From a virus: a stretch of DNA of 27,078 nucleotides. The notes under the pieces were generated by a model. It saw only the letters and a program-made list of their open reading frames with translations. It searched no databases and was not told where the DNA came from. The stretch lies in IMG/VR virus record IMGVR_UViG_3300009492_000002, positions 7,974-35,051 of that record; one strand, written 5' to 3'. Position 1 is the first letter of the stretch; each line of letters opens with the position of its first letter. Positions 22,756 through 27,078 of this stretch are shown piece by piece. Made by a program: the position numbers and the translations under genes.

Positions 22756-23397
22756 TTAACGCACAACCGTAAAAGCGTCGGAACGCGTATTATACGAGCG
22801 ACCCTGCATACCATCACTCGCTGCTGCAAGCGCCATTTTATCCCCATACATTTTTGCCATGTCGGACTGTAGTGATTGACTGTTGGTTATGGGAATAGCT
22901 AAATCCATAGCCATTCGCGCCGCAAGCGCCTGATCAAACGCGGGACTAAACTTAGTTGTATCTTCAATCTGAATGAGGGCACGAACAAAAATACGATCTG
23001 AACTATTAGCCAGTATTTGATCACATTCACGTAGCCACTCAATCCGAGTTTCACGACCCATTCCGGTCCCGCCGCGTGTCGCCGATAAAAAAGACCCTTC
23101 AACCAAGACACCGCTGTCCACCTCGCCTGCGCGAGAAACTTGCAAGACGCGAATAACTTCCGGCGGGATCTGAAATGCTTTATCAAATCCATACAAAGGA
23201 GCATCCGATAATGCTGCCGGTTCTAAACGTTTAACTGCAAACGTCCACTCTCTCTCTTCAATAACAGCGTCACGCAAAGAGGCATAATTTGCCTTACATA
23301 ACTTAGCTTCAACACTGGGATCATCCAGCGAAATAATTAAGTCACCACCAAGCCAGCCTAACGCTAGGTTGCAAATTTCCACTGGCGAGATAGCCAT
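22756..23397 (-). CDS. Tail tubular protein A (T7 gp11-like)
   Basis: This 213-residue protein has the pattern of gp11-type gatekeepers: SPVEICNLALGWLGGD at the N-terminus, KLCKANYASLRDAVIEER and WTFAVKR, then PPEVIRVLQV, and the C-terminal helices QALAARMAMDLAIPIT and MYGDKMALAAASDGMQ. It connects the portal to the nozzle. It starts on a TAATG overlap with the small gene before it, and the tubular B gene follows directly, the usual order in these phages. Confidence 0.9.
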   Translation of the reverse strand: MAISPVEICNLALGWLGGDLIISLDDPSVEAKLCKANYASLRDAVIEEREWTFAVKRLEPAALSDAPLYGFDKAFQIPPEVIRVLQVSRAGEVDSGVLVEGSFLSATRGGTGMGRETRIEWLRECDQILANSSDRIFVRALIQIEDTTKFSPAFDQALAARMAMDLAIPITNSQSLQSDMAKMYGDKMALAAASDGMQGRSYNTRSDAFTVVR

Positions 23398-23612
23398 TAC
23401 TCAAAAGAGCCATTAAAACAATTAGAAGGAAAATCAGTAACAGTAACAACGTGCAAATCAAACTCGTCTCTGCTTTCGCTCTTTACACCTGAAGCAATAA
23501 CTTCAGTTAACTCATAGGATTGCCCTTTTGTTCCTGTGCCGGTATGCGCGCCACCCGCATGAGTCTGCTTAGATGAAGATGAAATACTTTCATTCTTAGT
23601 GCTTCTAATCAT
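23397..23612 (-). CDS. Small structural-operon protein, unknown
   Basis: This 71-residue protein has a Ser/Gly/Thr-rich N-terminal half (SISSSSKQTHAGGAHTGTGT) and a beta-leaning C-terminal half (EFDLHVVTVTDFPSNCF). No family is recognised. It lies between the capsid and tail tubular A genes, where BPP-1-like phages also have small genes. The start at ATG 23612 has AGG 8 bp upstream. Its stop overlaps the next start. Confidence 0.6.
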   Translation of the reverse strand: MIRSTKNESISSSSKQTHAGGAHTGTGTKGQSYELTEVIASGVKSESRDEFDLHVVTVTDFPSNCFNGSFE

Positions 23613-23621
23613 AAAAGATAC

Positions 23622-23798
23622 CTATAACGTTAATGTGCGCTTTGATGCAGCTTTCTTTTTTGGTAATCGGACGCTAATTACATGTTCAATTTCGCTTTGA
23701 TCAATAAAAACTTCCTGACTAATGTCTTTAGGAACCATTCCTTCACCGTGCAATCTCATGATGCGCCGAAGGTCTGTGTAAGTGGTATGTGTTCGCAT
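23622..23798 (-). CDS. 58-residue HTH-like small protein
   Basis: This short gene starts at ATG 23798 with AGGAG 6 bp upstream. The product contains LRRIMRLHGEGMVPKDIS, then IDQSEIEHVI, the spacing of a simple helix-turn-helix, and a basic C-terminus (LPKKKAASKR). No specific family is recognised. It stands directly after the capsid gene and the hairpin at 23809-23856, and 9 bp before the next small gene. It could bind DNA or be a small head-completion factor. Confidence 0.65.
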   Translation of the reverse strand: MRTHTTYTDLRRIMRLHGEGMVPKDISQEVFIDQSEIEHVISVRLPKKKAASKRTLTL

Positions 23799-23808
23799 GT
23801 CATCTCCT

Positions 23809-23856
23809 AAAAAAAATAAAACAAAAACATTCTGTTTTATTTTCTCTGTTTTATTT
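23809..23856 (-). terminator. AT-rich hairpin with T-run after the capsid gene
   Basis: On the minus strand AAATAAAACA pairs with TGTTTTATTT (23814-23823 with 23833-23842) and runs into a T-tract. A direct repeat of the upstream arm lies at 23847-23856. Located 8 bp past the capsid stop, it may partly end or trim the transcript so that capsid is made in excess. The stem has few G-C pairs. Confidence 0.45.
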
Positions 23857-23863
23857 TTTTATG

Positions 23864-24739
23864 TTATGTGTTTTGCACCTGTAACCAGACGACGTGTTCA
23901 TCCTCTGTTCGCACGACCCCGAATGTTGTTGCGCAGTAAATGCGCCACGCGAATGATTGTGTCGGGTCCTCCGCTACTCGGACCAACATATCTCTATTCA
24001 TTTGCATACCCAGACCGCGCTTCGTAAACGAAACACAGTCGATAGTGTCGGGAGTGCCGGCGTTTATATTAAGGAGCGTAGACATGATCCACGTAAAACC
24101 CATCCAGTTAAGCACAATGCCCGTATTGCTTAATTGCATCAGTGCTTCGCGATGAACATAATCGGATGATGTCTGTTCAGTTAGTTGCATCAGCTTTCTA
24201 ACTTGCTTTGGACCGACAACAAAAACCTTCGGCACATCAGGTTCGATATTGTTATCTAAGAACCGTTCCTGAACTTGAGTCACGAGATCAAACGTTATCT
24301 GACTCGCAGCAACAATTTGCTGGTTAGCTGTGTCGAAAGCGACAATCGCCCCATCCCCATCTAAAGCATTGCCTGTCGCTGCTGTCAGTATCGCGACATC
24401 CCATGCCCGACGAATTGCCATAGAAAGAGAAGCAGCTTGATTTGAATTAGGATCGTTCAACATCTGAACGATGTCTTCTTGCTGGGTTGTATCGCCGGCA
24501 TGTTCGGTAGCTGCAAGGCTTAGACGGCGAGAATAGGTTCCGCCCGTTGATGGTGTTGCGACTAATCCCGCTGCTTTTGCTGTTGATGTTGCCGCAGATA
24601 AACGCTCCCAACCATGATCTTTACCATTGGTTGAACGCTCAGTAACGTAAGGGCGCAAACGCGTAATTGATTGCTGCGCAAGATGACGCAGTACGCGCTC
24701 AAAAGTCGATATATATACCTTGGAAATATCGGTAGCCAT
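23864..24739 (-). CDS. Major capsid protein (BPP-1/T7-type podovirus)
   Basis: This 291-residue protein follows the scaffold gene and has an HK97-type profile: an N-terminal helical segment (FERVLRHLAQQSITRL), QQEDIVQMLNDPNSNQAASLSMAIRRAWD for the spine region, read here in pieces, then VFVVGPKQVRKLM and QSFAWRIYCATTFGVVRTEDEHVV near the end. These features and position match major capsid proteins of BPP-1-like podoviruses. The start at ATG 24739 has GGAGG about 9 bp upstream. The gene is set apart on both sides by non-coding DNA, unlike its neighbours, which fits separately tuned high expression. Confidence 0.85.
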   Translation of the reverse strand: MATDISKVYISTFERVLRHLAQQSITRLRPYVTERSTNGKDHGWERLSAATSTAKAAGLVATPSTGGTYSRRLSLAATEHAGDTTQQEDIVQMLNDPNSNQAASLSMAIRRAWDVAILTAATGNALDGDGAIVAFDTANQQIVAASQITFDLVTQVQERFLDNNIEPDVPKVFVVGPKQVRKLMQLTEQTSSDYVHREALMQLSNTGIVLNWMGFTWIMSTLLNINAGTPDTIDCVSFTKRGLGMQMNRDMLVRVAEDPTQSFAWRIYCATTFGVVRTEDEHVVWLQVQNT

Positions 24740-24902
24740 GTTGACTATCCTCCAATTGAATTTATAAAAAATTCGTCGAAAGATAGTGGCTACAAGGCCA
24801 GTCTTTAAATGACTTACTGAGTTCTGTCAGTCGCAGGATCTACTGAAGTCGAGATGATAGTTCAGTAATAATAACAATAATAAACGCTGGTGTTATATTT
24901 TG
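24740..24902 (-). promoter_or_regulatory. Non-coding leader of the capsid gene
   Basis: This gap of about 160 bp is the largest in the virion operon. On the transcribed strand it contains a 7-bp hairpin (arms 24841-24847 and 24861-24867) and ends in a strong GGAGG site. No clear sigma-70 promoter was found. It may hold an mRNA end-stabilising structure or a processing site that raises capsid synthesis. Confidence 0.4.
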
Positions 24903-25784
24903 TCAACCACCCATTAATGACTCTCTGAATAAATCAGCTTCTGTTTTTTCTCCTGTTTCAGCCAGCTTACCAAGTTCAAGGGCTTTTTCTTTTGCTGCTT
25001 CATGCGAAGGGTCCTCTGGATGCCAAAAGGCATGATCCTTATTTCCCATTAACTCATTAAGGCGATTATCCGCTTCTTTTGGAGTCATGATGACATCAGG
25101 GTTCACTGCTTGACGACCGATCTGATTAGCATCCCCTTCATACCCTTTTATTACATTATCGAATGCTTTCATATTGGTGGCGTCAATCTGTCCATTTTTT
25201 ATTGCAGAAATAAAGTCGCCAGAAAATCCGGTCTGCTCCGCGAAGTGAGCAACGGTATTAACTTTTTGATCATAAGCCATACCCCAATCTGTTCTTAGCT
25301 CGCTTCTCTGCTCTTCAATTGAACCAACAGCAATATCTGTATTCTTTTTAAAATCATCAAGTATTCCGTGAGTGATGGCAGAAAACTGGTTTTTTGTTAG
25401 TCCGGCTTTGTGCGCCGTCTCAGACAAATTCAGCATGTTATCTTTTATGCTGTCCGGTAACTCAGGAAGATCGTAACCCGTCACTTCATCAGGCATACCC
25501 AATGCCTTCATCGTTTCATTAAACGAGTCCTGGCTATTTACGTCCGGCTTAAAGATCAGATCCGGTACTTTTTTCATCAGGTCCTTGCGAAAAGTAGCCT
25601 GATCATCGACGCTCGCATCTGACGAAGGAACATGCAGCGCAGTTGTTGCAAGTGTTCGCCCATCAATCGCCATCTTGGTTAGATTTTCAATACTTGTTAC
25701 AGTATCCAGTATGCCGTTATTTTTCATATCATCAGGCAGCGCATCTCTCCAGCCTTCAGGTAAGTTATAATTTTCTTCACTCAT
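24903..25784 (-). CDS. Capsid scaffolding protein
   Basis: This 293-residue acidic helical protein lies between portal/Bbp19 and capsid genes, the place of scaffolding proteins. It begins SEENYNLPEGWRDALPDD and contains FNETMKALGMPDEVTGYDLPE, then helical FAEQTGFSGDFISAIKNG, and a C-terminal end with HAFWHPEDPSHEAAKEKAL. These are common features of podovirus scaffolds. I chose ATG 25784 because GGAGA lies upstream and it overlaps the previous stop by 8 bp. The open frame extends 34 codons further up, but that part lies inside the Bbp19-like gene and has no start signal. Confidence 0.8.
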   Translation of the reverse strand: MSEENYNLPEGWRDALPDDMKNNGILDTVTSIENLTKMAIDGRTLATTALHVPSSDASVDDQATFRKDLMKKVPDLIFKPDVNSQDSFNETMKALGMPDEVTGYDLPELPDSIKDNMLNLSETAHKAGLTKNQFSAITHGILDDFKKNTDIAVGSIEEQRSELRTDWGMAYDQKVNTVAHFAEQTGFSGDFISAIKNGQIDATNMKAFDNVIKGYEGDANQIGRQAVNPDVIMTPKEADNRLNELMGNKDHAFWHPEDPSHEAAKEKALELGKLAETGEKTEADLFRESLMGG

Positions 25785-26007
25785 CTTCTGTTCTCCACTT
25801 CTGTAATTGCTTGAGGTAAACAACCACATCTCTGCGGCCCAAATTATAAGCCGTTCTAACTGGATCATCGGAATACAATTCACCATGATAGAACTCGTCT
25901 TCCAGCGCCTGAATCACATCATGACCCAATTCTAAACTCATAAAATGTTGAATTTTTTTTGCTTTATTTTCCAGACGATTTTTTAATTTAATCAATGACT
26001 GACTCAT
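25777..26007 (-). CDS. Bbp19-like small protein
   Basis: This 76-residue protein sits between portal and scaffold, as Bbp19 does in Bordetella phage BPP-1. The sequence HFMSLELGHDVIQALEDEF, then DPVRTAYNLGRRDVVVYLKQL fits the pattern of that family: F..x..G..V...L, followed by an A.xxGRR.VV..L helix. The function is not established. It starts on an ATGA overlap with the portal stop. Confidence 0.7.
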   Translation of the reverse strand: MSQSLIKLKNRLENKAKKIQHFMSLELGHDVIQALEDEFYHGELYSDDPVRTAYNLGRRDVVVYLKQLQKWRTEDE

Positions 26008-27078
26008 ACCGGCGACTCCATTCCTGCATCCGCCATCGACTTGGCTCCATCTCCCATAGATTGCATTGCCTGCCCTTGCATCCCAACTTGCTGTAGTTGC
26101 TGCTGCATTAAAGCGTCTTGCTTTTCTGAGTTGATCGTCTCGTCAACCTCATCTCTTGACCGAACAATCGTAGCTGGAATATTTGCGGCCTTGGCCATTT
26201 CCCTGCCGTAGTTCTGTGCATCTGGCAGCATTCTCAGCTCTGGGTAAAGCTCACCAAGTTCAGCCATGTCTCTCATCCACTGTGACATGGCTTGAAGCAT
26301 GTCAGATTTCTGAGCACGTCCCATAGGTCCAATATATTCCACATCTAACTCAGCGCCCCCTTCCTTCAGTTCGTCTGGCATTTCAGGGAATCGACCAGCA
26401 CGAAATAAAATCTTAAAAGTGCGTTCTAGCATCGGTCCTAAAAAATCAGTCTGCAATCGACCAAACACAGGTCCAAGCAATCGCTGCATCAAATCGTAAC
26501 GCGCATTCACTTCTGTTGCCGTCATCGCTGGCGATTCTTTTAGCTCCAGACGATCAACTAAAAACATTCTGTTTATATTTAAACGCAAATCCATAATAAG
26601 ACTCTCAGCCACATTAAAACGTGCGCCAGACTCATAAGGTCTTGCGCCATTAATATCCCGCACAACGGTCAGACCACCTGCTTCTAAATCCAGATCAGAC
26701 AACAGCCCACGCTCTGTCACTAAAGATGGCGGATCAATAGCTTTCGCTGCGGCGCTTAATCGCTGCTCAACCATCGTGTTTAGTGTCATGACATCTGAGA
26801 TAGCAATTGTTCCTGCGCCAAACCCCCACATAGAGCCTGACGTCTTCTGATAACGAGGAAGATAAGCCGGCATTTCATAGAAGCCACCAACATCCCCCAT
26901 CTGCTCTGCCGTATCATGAAGAACATACTTGCTTTCAAACGGTCGCTGTTTAGGCGTCAAGAGTTTTGTTGTATCCACGTTCCTCTTTTCCTTTCGTGGA
27001 TAAATGGCATAAATAATTGTGTGCTTGTGATCAGCTTGCGTGGGCTGCTTTGCCTGCTCTTTTACATGCTCGGGACTT
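26004..27078 (-). CDS. Portal (head-tail connector) protein, C-terminal part
   Basis: This is the C-terminal part of a T7 gp8-type connector. The frame has no stop up to the window edge, so the gene continues beyond it. The GTG at 26978 is not its real start. Visible features are IYAIYPRKEKRNV, then GGFYEMPAYLPRYQ, SMWGFGAGTIAISDVMTLN and AKAIDPPSLVTERGL, the ordered motifs of podovirus portals, then a helical region and a Gln/Met-rich tail (MQQQLQQVGMQGQAM). It forms the ring through which DNA enters and leaves the head. The N-terminal portion and any terminase genes lie outside the window. Confidence 0.9.
   Translation of the reverse strand, partial: SPEHVKEQAKQPTQADHKHTIIYAIYPRKEKRNVDTTKLLTPKQRPFESKYVLHDTAEQMGDVGGFYEMPAYLPRYQKTSGSMWGFGAGTIAISDVMTLNTMVEQRLSAAAKAIDPPSLVTERGLLSDLDLEAGGLTVVRDINGARPYESGARFNVAESLIMDLRLNINRMFLVDRLELKESPAMTATEVNARYDLMQRLLGPVFGRLQTDFLGPMLERTFKILFRAGRFPEMPDELKEGGAELDVEYIGPMGRAQKSDMLQAMSQWMRDMAELGELYPELRMLPDAQNYGREMAKAANIPATIVRSRDEVDETINSEKQDALMQQQLQQVGMQGQAMQSMGDGAKSMADAGMESPV

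Overview
The window is part of a temperate podovirus-type phage genome, most likely infecting a gammaproteobacterium. The integration core is the 3' part of a tRNA-Asn with an encoded CCA end, and the lysogeny genes carry Gram-negative envelope signals: a lipoprotein and a YadA-type outer-membrane anchor. The map order is lambda-like (late genes, tail fibres, cargo genes, attP, int, xis, recombination genes, repressor, cro, replication). The virion genes are instead T7/BPP-1-like: portal, Bbp19-like protein, scaffold, capsid, tubular A, tubular B and internal virion proteins. An apparently intact attP lies in the middle (about 6353-6600), with the same short repeat on both sides of the tRNA core. 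This suggests a free or circularised phage genome rather than a prophage end. Both window edges cut genes.

Left part (1-2110, minus strand): an early operon transcribed leftward from a strong promoter (-35 TTGACA at 2024-2029, 17-bp spacer, -10 TATAAA at 2001-2006). It holds a Cro-like regulator, a structured leader of about 265 bp, a DnaT-domain replication protein broken at a run of ten A, a small winged-HTH protein, an HNH/NinG-like nuclease and the start of a C5 cytosine methyltransferase.

Centre left (2111-6600, plus strand): a short HTH repressor without a peptidase domain, an overlapping small ORF and a terminator. A second unit follows with a conserved phage protein, a PD-(D/E)XK exonuclease and a DGQHR-motif ParB-like protein. 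A hairpin then overlaps the ribosome binding site of a MerR-like excisionase gene, which is followed by a tyrosine integrase, a terminator and attP.

Cargo region (6600-8320): two convergent genes lie between attP and the tail fibres. One is a six-cysteine lipoprotein. The other is a miniature trimeric-autotransporter-like protein with a signal peptide, coiled coil, eight collagen triplets and a YadA-type anchor. Two long perfect hairpins without U-tracts separate them.

Right part (8080-27078, minus strand): one long, tightly coupled virion operon, with many ATGA or TAATG stop/start overlaps. In transcription order it encodes portal (cut by the edge), Bbp19-like protein, scaffold, major capsid, two small proteins, tail tubular A and B, four internal virion proteins (the largest T7 gp16-like function split over two genes), two tail fibres sharing a T7 gp17-type N-terminal domain, a further tail protein and small ORFs. 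Terminase and lysis genes were not found and presumably lie outside the window.
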